In this document: positions 1 to 7,786 of the stretch, one piece after another | How positions within the stretch are numbered: the first letter of the stretch is position 1 | How the letters are laid out: every line of letters begins with the position of its first letter | Assembly (NCBI GenBank): GCA_900143635.1 | Contig: FREY01000021.1 | Span: 1-44,276, forward strand | Reading direction: 5' to 3' | From: Rhodobacteraceae bacterium Alg231-04 | Lineage (GTDB): Bacteria > Pseudomonadota > Alphaproteobacteria > Rhodobacterales > Rhodobacteraceae | DNA length: 44,276 nucleotides | The notes under the pieces: generated by a model | The model's input: the letters and a program-made list of their open reading frames with translations, nothing else | Databases searched by the model: none | What the model was told of the DNA's origin: nothing | Made by a program: the position numbers and the translations under genes

Positions 1-234
1 GTCAGAAACGAAACCTTGCGCGCCACCCGGCACTACGGCCGAGCCTTCTGGAAACGCTGGACGGGATACCACGCCCGGAGCCGGGTTGAGGCAAAGATGC
101 GTTGTTTGAAAGCTTTCGGCGAGCGCATTTCTGCAAGAGACCCTGACCGCCAAACCGCCGAAATCCATATCCGCATCGCCCTCATCAACCGCTTCAATGC
201 ACTCGGCGTCGCCGAGATCGTCCGTGTCGCCTAA
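1..234 (+). CDS. IS5-family transposase, C-terminal fragment (runs off the left edge)
   Basis: The frame is open from base 1 and ends with TAA at 232-234, giving the last 77 residues of a transposase. The readable protein has the motif series RATRHYGRAFWKRWTGYH, then RVEAKMRCLKAFGERI, then a C-terminal NRFNALG. This is the usual C-terminus of IS5-group DDE transposases common in Rhodobacteraceae. The catalytic Glu region should be the E of RSRVEAKMR. Such proteins are usually about 300 residues, so roughly three quarters lies upstream of the window. A TTG at 16-18 is in frame but is not the real start. Confidence 0.8.
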   Translation, partial: VRNETLRATRHYGRAFWKRWTGYHARSRVEAKMRCLKAFGERISARDPDRQTAEIHIRIALINRFNALGVAEIVRVA

Positions 235-290
235 GTTCAGAGGGGAAAGGGGTAGTCAGGCATCAAGAGGGAGTTCTGCAACAACGCCGT
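1..290 (+). mobile_element. IS5-family insertion sequence, 3' part only
   Basis: The window opens inside a transposase gene. After its stop codon there is a short tail ending in a GTTCTGCAACAACGCC-like stretch near 275-290, which resembles the terminal inverted repeat of this IS5 group. The left part of the element lies outside the window, so completeness cannot be judged. The right boundary is approximate because the partner inverted repeat and target duplication are not visible. Confidence 0.6.
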
Positions 291-580
291 TCTACTGCCC
301 TTTTCAAGTGTGGTTCTGTCTCGCCTCAAGGCGCGGCTATGACCACTTGCAAACGTAAAGCCAATCGAACTGACCTCACAGGGGGTTCTTCACACGGCTA
401 ACCTGCGGTTTTCCATGCCATACAATGATCCGGTTCAGGTAGTCGCAACCCGTTTCGCGGGCCACGGGAGTTCCGCATTGGCGCCCAAGCCCTCGCGATT
501 GGGGTCGTCCAGCTGACTGGCGGTCCGTTCGATGTTTGCCTCACCTTCAAGCGCTTCGATGCCAATTCGGGGTTTCGGGT
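235..580. other. Gene-free stretch of IS debris
   Basis: Between the transposase stop and the deiminase remnant there is no intact gene. The stretch holds the presumed IS5 right end (to about 290), roughly 90 bases I cannot place, the IS3 orfB fragment (385-515) and about 65 bases of unassigned junction. Forward-strand reading from 536 gives only a compositional open frame. Confidence 0.6.
385..515 (-). pseudogene. IS3-family orfB (integrase-core transposase) fragment, frameshifted
   Basis: On the minus strand the translation reads DDPNREGLGANAELPWPAKR in one frame, then DYLNRIIVWHGKPQVSRV in another. These line up with the family pattern DDFNREGLGIEVDFSLPAxR followed by xLNxIIxWRGKPxxIRVDNGPE of IS3-family OrfB proteins. 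The frame change and the loss of the downstream DNGPE catalytic stretch show a dead remnant. No start, no stop and no inverted repeats could be assigned. The assignment rests on motif recall only, over about 45 residues. Confidence 0.55.
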
Positions 581-745
581 CTACAGCATGGTCATCAGCT
601 CAAACTGTGCGATGGCGCGGGCGACATCCGCATAATCGCGTCTTGCTTGCGGCAGGGTGTCGCCAGAGGGTCCTGGGGCGCAGGGCTAAGGCATCCAGGT
701 GACTTCCTGTGGAGCTCCTTCGGGGTGCATACGGTTCTGTGTCAT
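581..745 (-). pseudogene. Agmatine deiminase-like N-terminal remnant with an internal stop
   Basis: The minus-strand ATG at 745-743 overlaps the aminotransferase stop by the 4-base ATGA arrangement typical of co-translated genes. The translation begins MTQNRMHPEGAPQEVTWMP, then hits TAG at 688-686. Read-through continues with PSGDTLPQARRDYADVARAI, then AQFELMTML, and ends in a second TAG at 583-581. The series (APxxxTWMxWP, ADVARAIAxFEPVTMLV) resembles the N-terminus of agmatine deiminases (AguA, Porphyromonas-type peptidyl-arginine deiminase fold), which hydrolyse agmatine to N-carbamoylputrescine. A single TGG-to-TAG change would explain the first stop. The rest of the gene is missing and replaced by IS debris. 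The identity is a motif-based inference. Confidence 0.5.
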
Positions 746-2136
746 GCGAGGTTCACCCCCTGCTTGATGAGATCGTTGGTCGTTTTGCGAATACCGTCTT
801 GCAGAATGTCGAACATCTGGTCGATCTGACCCTCGGAGATGATCAGCGGCGGTGAGAACACGCTCATGTTGATGATTGGGCGCAAGATCAGCCCGTTTTC
901 CTGGCAATGCGCGTCAATCATCGCCCCAACGGATTTGTCGAGTGACAGCACATCATCAGCAGAGGCATCGGCGACGCATTCGACGCATCCCACCAGCCCT
1001 TTGCCACGCACGTCGCCGACCAGTGGCATATCCGCCAGCGCCGCGAGGCGCGCCTCGAAATGTGGGGTGATCGCGCGCGCATGCTCCAGAATGCCGTCGC
1101 GTTCGATGATCTCCATATTCTTCAAAGCGGCGGCCGCGCTGACCGGGTGGCCGGAATAGGTGAACCCGTTGGAGAATGTGGCCCCTTGCGCGTCTTCACC
1201 GGACACTTCGGCAACCAGCCGGTCGGAAATGATGCAAGCTCCCATCGGCACATAGCCCGAGGTCATGCCCTTGGCGCAGGTGATGATGTCTGGAACGATG
1301 TCGAACACCTCTTCCGAGGCGAACCAATGGCCAAGACGGCCGAACCCGGTGACAACTTCGTCGGAGATATAGAGCACATCGTGCTTGCGGCAGACCTCGA
1401 GGCAACGTTTGTGGTAGCCGGCCGGTGGAACAATCACCCCGCCCGAACACAGGATCGGCTCTGCGATGAAGGCGGCGACCTTATCGGCGCCAATCGTCAG
1501 AATGGCGTTTTCCAGATCCGCGACTTTTTCGGTCAAAAAGGCCTCGATGCTTTGACCATCGGGGCGGATATAGGGGTTCACGTTGGGAAGGAAATGGCTC
1601 AGGTGGGTTGCCTGATCAAGCCAGCCCTTGTCACGTTCCTTGCCGCTCACCGACGCTGCCAGATAGGTCGAACCGTGGTAGGCTTTTTGCCGCGAGATAA
1701 CGATTTTCTTTTCGGGGCGGCCCAGCACGTTGTTGCGGAACTGAATGAAACGCAGGGCGCTGTCCACAGCTGTGGAGCCGCCAGTGGTGAAGAACACGTG
1801 GTTCAGATCACCCGGCGTGCGCTTGGCAATTTCATGGGCCAGCTTCGCGGAGGTGGAGTTGGCATTGTTGAAGGGTGAGAAATAGGCCAGCTCGCGGGCC
1901 TGTTTCGCCATCGCATCGGCAATTTCCGTGTTGCCATAGCCGATTTGTACGCACCACATGCCGGCCGGCCCATCGATCAGCCGCTCTCCGGTTTCGGTGG
2001 TGACATAGATGCCTTCGCCGCCTTCGGTGAAGGTTCGCTGGTTCCGGCCAATATCGGCCATCCCCTCCCACGGGTGAAAGAAGTTTTCATTGTCCCAATC
2101 GCGGATGGTCTGAAAGTCGGTATTCAGCAGCGTCAT
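742..2136 (-). CDS. Class III (omega) aminotransferase, pyruvate-dependent amine type
   Basis: A 464-residue PLP enzyme of aminotransferase class III, expected to move an amino group from a primary amine (putrescine, beta-alanine, taurine or a similar amine) to pyruvate in the cytoplasm. Visible features are the N-terminal WDxxxFFHPW motif (residues 14-23), the phosphate-binding GGST at 119-122, the Y-H-G loop at 153-155, ISDE with the pyridine-nitrogen Asp259, and CAKGMTSGY with the Schiff-base Lys289. Length is normal for the group. The ATG at 2136 was chosen because AGGTGA lies 6 bases upstream; a longer frame to 2184 would run through the promoter. It is divergent from a TetR gene and was once co-translated with an agmatine-deiminase-like gene. 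This makes a putrescine-type substrate attractive, but that is inference. Confidence 0.88.
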   Translation of the reverse strand: MTLLNTDFQTIRDWDNENFFHPWEGMADIGRNQRTFTEGGEGIYVTTETGERLIDGPAGMWCVQIGYGNTEIADAMAKQARELAYFSPFNNANSTSAKLAHEIAKRTPGDLNHVFFTTGGSTAVDSALRFIQFRNNVLGRPEKKIVISRQKAYHGSTYLAASVSGKERDKGWLDQATHLSHFLPNVNPYIRPDGQSIEAFLTEKVADLENAILTIGADKVAAFIAEPILCSGGVIVPPAGYHKRCLEVCRKHDVLYISDEVVTGFGRLGHWFASEEVFDIVPDIITCAKGMTSGYVPMGACIISDRLVAEVSGEDAQGATFSNGFTYSGHPVSAAAALKNMEIIERDGILEHARAITPHFEARLAALADMPLVGDVRGKGLVGCVECVADASADDVLSLDKSVGAMIDAHCQENGLILRPIINMSVFSPPLIISEGQIDQMFDILQDGIRKTTNDLIKQGVNLA

Positions 2137-2167
2137 GATTTCACCTGTGATGTAACAGTTATAACAA

Positions 2168-2194
2168 AATGAACAAACGTACATTCATTGTCAA
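2168..2194 (-). promoter_or_regulatory. Putative TetR operator overlapping the aminotransferase promoter
   Basis: Bases 2168-2189 (AATGAACAAACGTACATTCA plus TT) form an imperfect palindrome with AATGAA/TTCATT arms around AAACGTAC. Immediately beside it, on the minus strand, is a perfect TTGACA -35 hexamer (2194-2189) reading towards the aminotransferase. The -10 is not clear. A repressor bound here would cover the promoter spacer. The site lies in the 148-base gap between the two divergent genes, which fits autoregulation and control of the aminotransferase by the neighbouring TetR protein. Confidence 0.5.
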
Positions 2195-2284
2195 CGGCCG
2201 TGATTGCCTATAGGGTGTGTCTGCGAGAAATGACCTGAAAACACGGGCATATTCCTCTGTGAAGAGAAGGGGATAGGGGGAAAG

Positions 2285-2920
2285 TTGGATAGCCGCAGCC
2301 AGTATCAGGAGGGGCATAACGCCCGGGAAATCGGAAAGTCGAAGAATCGCCGCCACCTGCTCGATGCCGCCGCTGAGGCGATTTTCCGGCACGGTTTCCG
2401 GGGGGCGACCATCGCCGCGATTCAGGAGATTTCCGGCCTTTCACGGGGCATGATCAACCTGCATTTCAAAACCAAGGAGAACCTGCTGCTCGCCGTTGCT
2501 GAGGACCTGTCCAACAACTATGCAGAGCATTGGAGCCGGGTCGCGCATGCCCCGGATCTGAGTGCTGCGGACAGGCTGAAAGGGATCATCAAGGTCGATC
2601 TTTCGCCGGACATACTGAACGAGCGCGACGTGGCGATCTGGTTCGCTTTCCGCTCAGAAGTGTGCTCCAGCCCGGAATACCGCCGTTTCATCGATTCACG
2701 GGATGCCAGTTTTCATGACGCTATTGTGGGTATCTGCCAGGATCTGATGGTTGAGGGTCAGTACCCGGACGGCGATGCCGTCCTCGCAGCAGACGCGCTG
2801 ATCGCGTTGTTCGAAGGCATGTGGACGGATTTCCATCTCCATTCAAAAGACTTCGACCGCCACCACGCTGAGCGCGCTTGTCTTTACGTCGCCAAAAGCC
2901 TGTTCCCGGATCATTTCTGA
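2285..2920 (+). CDS. TetR/AcrR-family transcriptional regulator
   Basis: A 211-residue one-component regulator. The N-terminal helix-turn-helix is clear: ATIAAIQEISGLSRGMINLH at residues 41-60, followed by FKTKENLLLAV, the usual end of the TetR DNA-binding domain. The remaining 140 residues are an all-helical ligand domain whose sequence (WFAFRSE, DALIALFEGMW) resembles BetI-like members. The start is TTG at 2285 with a GGGGG-rich ribosome-binding stretch 4 bases upstream; no better-placed ATG exists before the helix-turn-helix. It is divergent from the aminotransferase, which suggests that it represses that gene and responds to an amine or related metabolite. The ligand is unknown. Confidence 0.85.
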   Translation: MDSRSQYQEGHNAREIGKSKNRRHLLDAAAEAIFRHGFRGATIAAIQEISGLSRGMINLHFKTKENLLLAVAEDLSNNYAEHWSRVAHAPDLSAADRLKGIIKVDLSPDILNERDVAIWFAFRSEVCSSPEYRRFIDSRDASFHDAIVGICQDLMVEGQYPDGDAVLAADALIALFEGMWTDFHLHSKDFDRHHAERACLYVAKSLFPDHF

Positions 2921-3350
2921 AGCATTTTCAGGTCGGCGTTCTGCTCTTTATTAATCCGCGGGCGCGGAAGCTTGTATGCATAGCCCCATCAAAGCGTGAC
3001 AGGTCCGCCCTGTGATATTCTGGGAGCCTACCCATGCGGGCCTAAGTTGCCGTCTGCGAAGCCGACGGCAGGCCTGACGTCACTGAGTTCGCCAAAATTG
3101 ATTTGGTGATTTTGACAAAAGTCGCTCCCGGTTCTGACAGTTTTTGACGGGCAGGCGGCACCAGTTTTAGCTCACAGGGCATAGAGAGAGAAAGGGCGAA
3201 TTACGATAACGTGATCTGGACCCTGTCTGCAATCCGGGCTGCATTGCTGGACGCCAGCATTTCTGACTTGTGTGTGCCACTCAAAATTTCCATGACACAT
3301 CATTCTTTTTATGTTTACATGTTAATTAAATTGGAAAATCGTGAGACGCG
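2921..3350. other. Intergenic region between tetR and marR genes
   Basis: No gene is visible. The stretch contains a 7-bp stem-loop, TGCCGTC/GACGGCA at 3048-3070 with a 9-base loop and no T tract, which may end tetR transcription weakly. It also holds an inverted repeat CAAAAT-N10-ATTTTG at 3093-3114. The last 60 bases before marR are A+T-rich (TTTATGTTTACATGTTAATT) and probably hold the marR promoter. Nothing else was recognised. Confidence 0.5.
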
Positions 3351-3860
3351 ATGGGACACCAGAAGCCAAAAGAACGACTGAGCCTTGCTGATCTTCCGCA
3401 TAGCGCAAGCCTGCTGGCCGTTGCTGCGTTCCGCCTGTCACGCCGTCTGAAAGCAAGTGTCACACGGATCGTGTCCAGCAACTCTGGCTTGGGTCTGGCC
3501 TCTTGGAGGGTGATGGTTGGTCTTTCCGAAAGGGACGCGCAAACCCAGCGCGAGCTTTTTGAGTTCGCCCGCACAGAACAGGCACAGATGAGCCGTGTTT
3601 TGCGGGATATGGAAGCAAAAGGCCTTGTTGTCTCCAAAGTGTCCGAAACGGACCGGCGCGCCCGGATCTTTTCGCTCACCCGGCTTGGCCGCGAGGAATA
3701 TCAGTCGGCCCTGCCACAGGTAATGGCGCTGTCCCAGGCAATAGACGGCGCGTTGAGCCCGCAGGAGCAAGAACAATTCATCGATATGTGTGAGCGGATC
3801 GAAGCCGCAGCCCGACACGAAGAAGTCGAGTTGCTGAAAGGCGGGTCCGCCGCAGAGTGA
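3351..3860 (+). CDS. MarR-family transcriptional regulator
   Basis: A 169-residue winged-helix regulator. The central part carries the MarR recognition-helix and wing pattern: an AQMSRVLRDMEAKGLV helix followed by the wing VSETDRRARIFSLTRLG, with the D-x-R-x-x motif intact. Flanking helices would form the dimer interface. The gene ends 25 bases before tctC and reads the same way, so it probably shares a transcript with the transporter or controls it from the adjacent promoter. The ATG at 3351 has only a weak ribosome-binding site (GTGAG). The ligand is unknown; a carboxylate imported by the neighbouring transporter is the simplest guess. Confidence 0.85.
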   Translation: MGHQKPKERLSLADLPHSASLLAVAAFRLSRRLKASVTRIVSSNSGLGLASWRVMVGLSERDAQTQRELFEFARTEQAQMSRVLRDMEAKGLVVSKVSETDRRARIFSLTRLGREEYQSALPQVMALSQAIDGALSPQEQEQFIDMCERIEAAARHEEVELLKGGSAAE

Positions 3861-3885
3861 CCAAATTTTTAAGGGAGGAAAGACC

Positions 3886-4833
3886 ATGACATTGAAGGCA
3901 AAAATCGCTGCACTGGCAGCCGCCGCGTTGGTGGCCGTTTCGGGTGCAGCAAGCGCCGCAGACTGGGCGCCAAGCGGCACGCTGAAACTGCAAATCGGGT
4001 TCGGCGCAGGCGGCTCCACCGATACAATGGGTCGGGTCATCGCCAAGGTGATGAAAGAACAGACCGGTTGGAACATCATCGCGGAAAACAAGCCCGGCGG
4101 CGGCGGGGTAGCCATGTTCACCGGCATCGCCAATATGCCACCGAAGGGCAATGTGATCGGCATGGGTGTCAACATGCCAGTGCTGATCAACCTGGTGAAA
4201 CGCGGTGACCAGCTTGGTTTTGATCTGGACAGCTTTGACTATCTCGGTACCGTCGGGCGGGCGCAGCTGGCGCTTATTGCGCGGGCGGATGCGCCCTTCA
4301 ACACGCTTGAAGAAATGATCGCTTACTCCAAGGCGAACGACGGCGTCGCGATTGCCTTTGATGCTCCACCGCAGAAGCTCTTGATGGAAGTGGTGAACCG
4401 GGATTCCGAGGCAGATTTCCGCTTTGTGTCGACCAAGGGCGGCGCTGAGAACATCAAGCTGATGCTGGGCGGCCAGGTGATGGCGGGCTTCGGCGCGGGC
4501 ACCCATGTGAAATACATGGAAGCCGGTGACCTGAAGATGATCGCTAGCGCCAATGACTCGCGTCATGCCTATGCACCCGAGATCGCAACCGTGCGCGAAG
4601 CTGGCGTCAACGCCTATCTTGATCCCTTCTTCTACTTTGCCATCACCAAAGGCACTGATCCCGCTGCGGCCGAGGCCCTGGGCAAGGCGCTGGAAGCCGC
4701 TCTGGCCACAGATGAGGTGGCCGAAGTGGTGCGCAACGCAGCCCAAACCGACGTCGAGAACCTCGGCGTGGATGGCACCAAGGCGATGATGACCGACGGT
4801 CTGGAAAACGTCAAAGTCCTGTTCGGCGGCTAA
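3886..4833 (+). CDS. tctC: TctC-type tripartite tricarboxylate transporter solute-binding protein
   Basis: A 315-residue periplasmic binding protein of the tripartite tricarboxylate transporter (TTT) system (Bug family). A signal peptide is plain: KAK, a long Ala-rich hydrophobic core, then ASA before ADW, so cleavage is expected after about residue 24. The mature start LKLQIGFGAGGSTDTMGRVI holds the family's ligand-loop glycines, followed by NKPGGGGVA. A strong GGGAGGAAAG site precedes the ATG. It delivers an organic acid to TctAB. The substrate cannot be read from sequence, since the family binds many carboxylates. The gene is followed by a terminator-like hairpin before tctB, so it is probably expressed more strongly than the membrane genes. 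Confidence 0.9.
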   Translation: MTLKAKIAALAAAALVAVSGAASAADWAPSGTLKLQIGFGAGGSTDTMGRVIAKVMKEQTGWNIIAENKPGGGGVAMFTGIANMPPKGNVIGMGVNMPVLINLVKRGDQLGFDLDSFDYLGTVGRAQLALIARADAPFNTLEEMIAYSKANDGVAIAFDAPPQKLLMEVVNRDSEADFRFVSTKGGAENIKLMLGGQVMAGFGAGTHVKYMEAGDLKMIASANDSRHAYAPEIATVREAGVNAYLDPFFYFAITKGTDPAAAEALGKALEAALATDEVAEVVRNAAQTDVENLGVDGTKAMMTDGLENVKVLFGG

Positions 4834-4846
4834 GGCACCGGACCTT

Positions 4847-4874
4847 CCTGCCGGGCACGCGTCCGGCAGGTTTT
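4847..4874 (+). terminator. Terminator-like hairpin between tctC and tctB
   Basis: CCTGCCGG (4847-4854) and CCGGCAGG (4863-4870) form a perfect 8-bp GC-rich stem with an 8-base loop, followed by TTTT. It lies inside the operon, 14 bases after the tctC stop and just before the tctB ribosome-binding site. Partial termination or 3'-end protection would give more binding protein than permease. Confidence 0.65.
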
Positions 4875-4890
4875 AGCAAAGGAGACAGTC

Positions 4891-5316
4891 ATGAGGTTTA
4901 CTGCTGACCGCGCATCGGGGTTGTTTTTCCTGGCCGCCGGAGTCCTGCTTTATACCGTCATCATTCCCACCTTTGTGGAGCAGGCCGACGGCGGCTGGTT
5001 GCAGCCTGCCACCCTGCCCAATGCGACGTCCATCCTGCTGGCGCTATGCGGCGCCGCGCTGATGGCCAAACCAACAAATCACACCATGCAAAACGCGAGC
5101 GAGTTCCTTCGTGCCGGGATGTATTTTGCACTGCTTTCGCTGGGGCTTTTTGCCATCAGCCGCTTTGGGTTTGCCTATGCCGCGCCCGGGCTCGCGCTGG
5201 TGGTGATGCTGTGTCTGGGGGAACGTCGGCCGCTCTGGTTGCTGATGGGGGCCGCCGCGCTGCCCGCCGCAATTTGGTTTCTTGTCGCGCATGTCTTGGA
5301 ACGTGCTCTGCCCTAA
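4891..5316 (+). CDS. tctB: TctB-type small membrane subunit of the TTT transporter
   Basis: A 141-residue integral membrane protein with four hydrophobic segments: about residues 10-27, 44-57, 70-90 with a neighbouring stretch to 108, and 115-135. This is the normal size and layout of TctB. It forms the membrane complex with TctA and couples substrate release by TctC to cation-driven uptake. Sequence conservation in TctB is low, so the call rests on topology and on its place between tctC and tctA. AAAGGAGAC lies 5-6 bases before the ATG, and tctA starts 9 bases after the stop. Confidence 0.85.
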   Translation: MRFTADRASGLFFLAAGVLLYTVIIPTFVEQADGGWLQPATLPNATSILLALCGAALMAKPTNHTMQNASEFLRAGMYFALLSLGLFAISRFGFAYAAPGLALVVMLCLGERRPLWLLMGAAALPAAIWFLVAHVLERALP

Positions 5317-5325
5317 GGGGGATCT

Positions 5326-6843
5326 ATGGTCGATCTAGCCACAATTCTTGCCGGTTTCGGGGATGCGTTTACCCTTTGGAATCTGACCTTTGTGCTCTTC
5401 GGAGTTGTTGTCGGCCAGTTTGTCGGGGCCGTTCCCGGCATCGGACCGGTCATGGCCATGGCCATCGCTATCCCCTTCACCTTTGGGCTGGATCCGCTGC
5501 CTGCCATTGCCTTTCTGGTTGGTGTCAACAAGGGCGGTCTGGTTGGCGGTGCGGTGCCCGCGGTGCTGATGAACACGCCGGGCACACCAGATGCCGCCGC
5601 GACAGCGATGGATGGCTACCCGCTGGCCAAGGCAGGCAAGCCGCTCAAAGCCACCAAGATGGCGCTGTTTTCTTCCGTCACCGGTGACACATTCAGTGAC
5701 CTTGTGCTGATCACCGTTTCCGCCCCGCTGGCGGTTCTGGCCCTGCGGATGGGCCCGGTCGAGGTTTTTGCGCTGATGGTCTTTGCCATTGCGGTCCTGT
5801 CCGGGCTGGTCGGCAACTCCCTGATCAAAGGGATCATTGCTGCCGCCCTTGGTCTTTTGTGTAACTTTGTTGGAACCGATCCCGAAAACTACACGCCAAG
5901 ACTGATTTTTGGCATGTGGGAACTCTATGACGGGCTGCCGCTGGCCTCCGTCGCGATCGGTTCGCTGGCGATCTCTGAAATCCTGCGCCGGATGGCCCAA
6001 TCCAGCCATGGCACCGCCTCAGCGATTAATCTGCGCGACAATGGCGAACCGGATGCGCGCAGGGTGACCTGGGCGGAATACTGGGGCTGCCGTTTTACCA
6101 TCCTGCGCGGCGCTGTCATTGGCACAGTACTGGGCGCGCTGCCCGGCATCGGCTCCACTGCAGCGGCCTTCATGTCCTATGCCACCGCCAAAAGTGCTTC
6201 TAAGGATCCGGCCAGTTTCGGCAAGGGCAACCTGCACGGGATTGCGGCGGCGGAATCTGCCAACTCGGCCGTGGTTGGCTCCAACCTGATCCCACTGCTG
6301 ACGCTGGGTATTCCCGGCAGCGTCGGTGCGGCGCTGATCATCAGCGCTTTCATGATCCACGGCATCCAGCCCGGCCCGCTGCTGTTTCAGGAACAGGGAC
6401 GGCTGATCTACGGGCTGTTTGGCGCAATGATCATGGCCAATTTCCTCAACCTCTGGGTCGGTCAGCTGGGCCTGCGGTTCTGGGTCAAAGTGGTCTCGGC
6501 GCCAGAGTCGGTGATTTTTGCCTCTGCCTTGCTGCTCTGCATCACTGGCGTTTCCATGGCGACAGGCGGTCTGTTTGGTGTCGCCGTCATGCTGGTTTTT
6601 GCCGGCCTCGGCTACCTGATGACGAGCTTCGGCTACCCGGTGGTGATCTTCACCATTGCTTTCTTCCTGGGTCCCCGGTTCGAGATATCCCTTTCGCAGT
6701 CTCTGGCCCTGATGAATGGCGAGTGGAGCCGTCTTGCGGATTACCCGATTGCGCTGATCTTGCTGGTATTGGCAATTTTTGCGGCGGTCTGGTTCCTGAC
6801 CCGGCGCACGCCGTCAGCTGGCCCGCTGGCCACATCCGATTGA
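5326..6843 (+). CDS. tctA: TctA-type large permease subunit of the TTT transporter
   Basis: A 505-residue polytopic protein with the expected 10-12 membrane helices. It carries the two conserved glycine-rich repeats of the TctA family: GAVPGIGPVMAMAIAIPFTF near the N-terminus and GALPGIGSTAAAFMSYATAK in the middle. The hydrophobic stretch near residue 330, GIPGSVGAALIISAFMIHGI, is also typical. It forms the translocation path for the carboxylate bound by TctC. AAGGGGG precedes the ATG at 5326. It is the last gene of the tct operon and converges on the minus-strand cobA gene 139 bases away. No clear terminator is visible in that gap. Confidence 0.93.
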   Translation: MVDLATILAGFGDAFTLWNLTFVLFGVVVGQFVGAVPGIGPVMAMAIAIPFTFGLDPLPAIAFLVGVNKGGLVGGAVPAVLMNTPGTPDAAATAMDGYPLAKAGKPLKATKMALFSSVTGDTFSDLVLITVSAPLAVLALRMGPVEVFALMVFAIAVLSGLVGNSLIKGIIAAALGLLCNFVGTDPENYTPRLIFGMWELYDGLPLASVAIGSLAISEILRRMAQSSHGTASAINLRDNGEPDARRVTWAEYWGCRFTILRGAVIGTVLGALPGIGSTAAAFMSYATAKSASKDPASFGKGNLHGIAAAESANSAVVGSNLIPLLTLGIPGSVGAALIISAFMIHGIQPGPLLFQEQGRLIYGLFGAMIMANFLNLWVGQLGLRFWVKVVSAPESVIFASALLLCITGVSMATGGLFGVAVMLVFAGLGYLMTSFGYPVVIFTIAFFLGPRFEISLSQSLALMNGEWSRLADYPIALILLVLAIFAAVWFLTRRTPSAGPLATSD

Positions 6844-6982
6844 AGCGCGTCCTGGGTGAACGCGCCATTGGTGGATCCAGCAGCCCTAAGGCCAGCTCCT
6901 GCCGCGTGATCACGAGCTCATCGCGTCTTGCGGGCGCAACAAAACAGCCAGTAACCAGGACTACATCCCCATATTGAAGCAC

Positions 6983-7786
6983 TCAGATAAATTCGTTCGC
7001 TTTTATCTCCGCAGCAGGTAGCGGAGGAGATACTGTAGCTGGCTTTGGCCAGGTCACGATCAGTGTCGCGCAGCCGGTAATGCCCGCGCTTGCGAGGATC
7101 TCGGCCAGCTGGTCCAGCGGGCAGGACAAATGTCGTGCCTCTGCCTTGCTGGCATTGGCGGCAATTGTCACCTGTGTGTCGCCTGCCATCCCGCGCATTT
7201 GCAGCCCTTCGCTGATCCGACCGGCCTGACGGACTGACATATAGAAAGCAATCGTTGTGCCGGGACGGGCATGTTTGGCGGCGTCCGGCAAGGGATCGCC
7301 GTCGCGGCACATGCCTGTGGTCAGCACCAATGTATCAGAAATGCCGCGTTCGGTCAGCGGCCTGCCGGCCTCGGCCGCCGATGCACAGGCTGCGGTGACG
7401 CCGGGTATAATCTCGCAGGGGATGCCAGCGGCGTCCAGTATGGCCAGTTCTTCGCCGGCGCGGCCGAAAATGCCGGGATCGCCGGATTTCAGCCGTGCCA
7501 CATTGCGGCCCTTCAGCGCCTCTTCGAGAATACGCGCATTGATCCGGTCCTGCGGCCAGGCGTGATGGCCGACCTCCTTGCCGACATAGACCAGATCACT
7601 CTCTGGCCGGGCCATGTCCAGAACCTCGGGTTCGATCAACCGGTCGTAGAGGATCACATCAGCGGTTCGGATGCGGTTGAGAGCCCGCAGGGTCAACAGG
7701 TCCGCCGCACCGGGCCCCGCGCCGACCAGCGATACGGTGCCGGGTTTCAACGGCCGAGCGGGTGCAAAGTTGGGCTGGGCATTCAT
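6983..7786 (-). CDS. cobA: Uroporphyrinogen-III C-methyltransferase (SUMT)
   Basis: A 267-residue SAM-dependent methyltransferase that converts uroporphyrinogen III to precorrin-2, the branch point to siroheme and cobalamin. The family landmarks are present in order: VGAGPGAADLLTLRAL (residues 21-36), VGKEVGHHAWPQD (68-80), KSGDPGIFGR (100-109), PGVTAA (128-133) and late FYMSVRQ. Its ATG (7786-7784) overlaps the nasA stop by 4 bases. Placed last in the nitrate operon, its job here is very likely to supply siroheme for NirB. It lacks the oxidase/ferrochelatase half of CysG, so those steps must come from elsewhere in the genome. Confidence 0.93.
   Translation of the reverse strand: MNAQPNFAPARPLKPGTVSLVGAGPGAADLLTLRALNRIRTADVILYDRLIEPEVLDMARPESDLVYVGKEVGHHAWPQDRINARILEEALKGRNVARLKSGDPGIFGRAGEELAILDAAGIPCEIIPGVTAACASAAEAGRPLTERGISDTLVLTTGMCRDGDPLPDAAKHARPGTTIAFYMSVRQAGRISEGLQMRGMAGDTQVTIAANASKAEARHLSCPLDQLAEILASAGITGCATLIVTWPKPATVSPPLPAAEIKANEFI

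Noticed and set aside
536-829. A 97-codon plus-strand frame in the left IS region
   Set aside because: It is antisense to the deiminase remnant and the aminotransferase end and has no family similarity.
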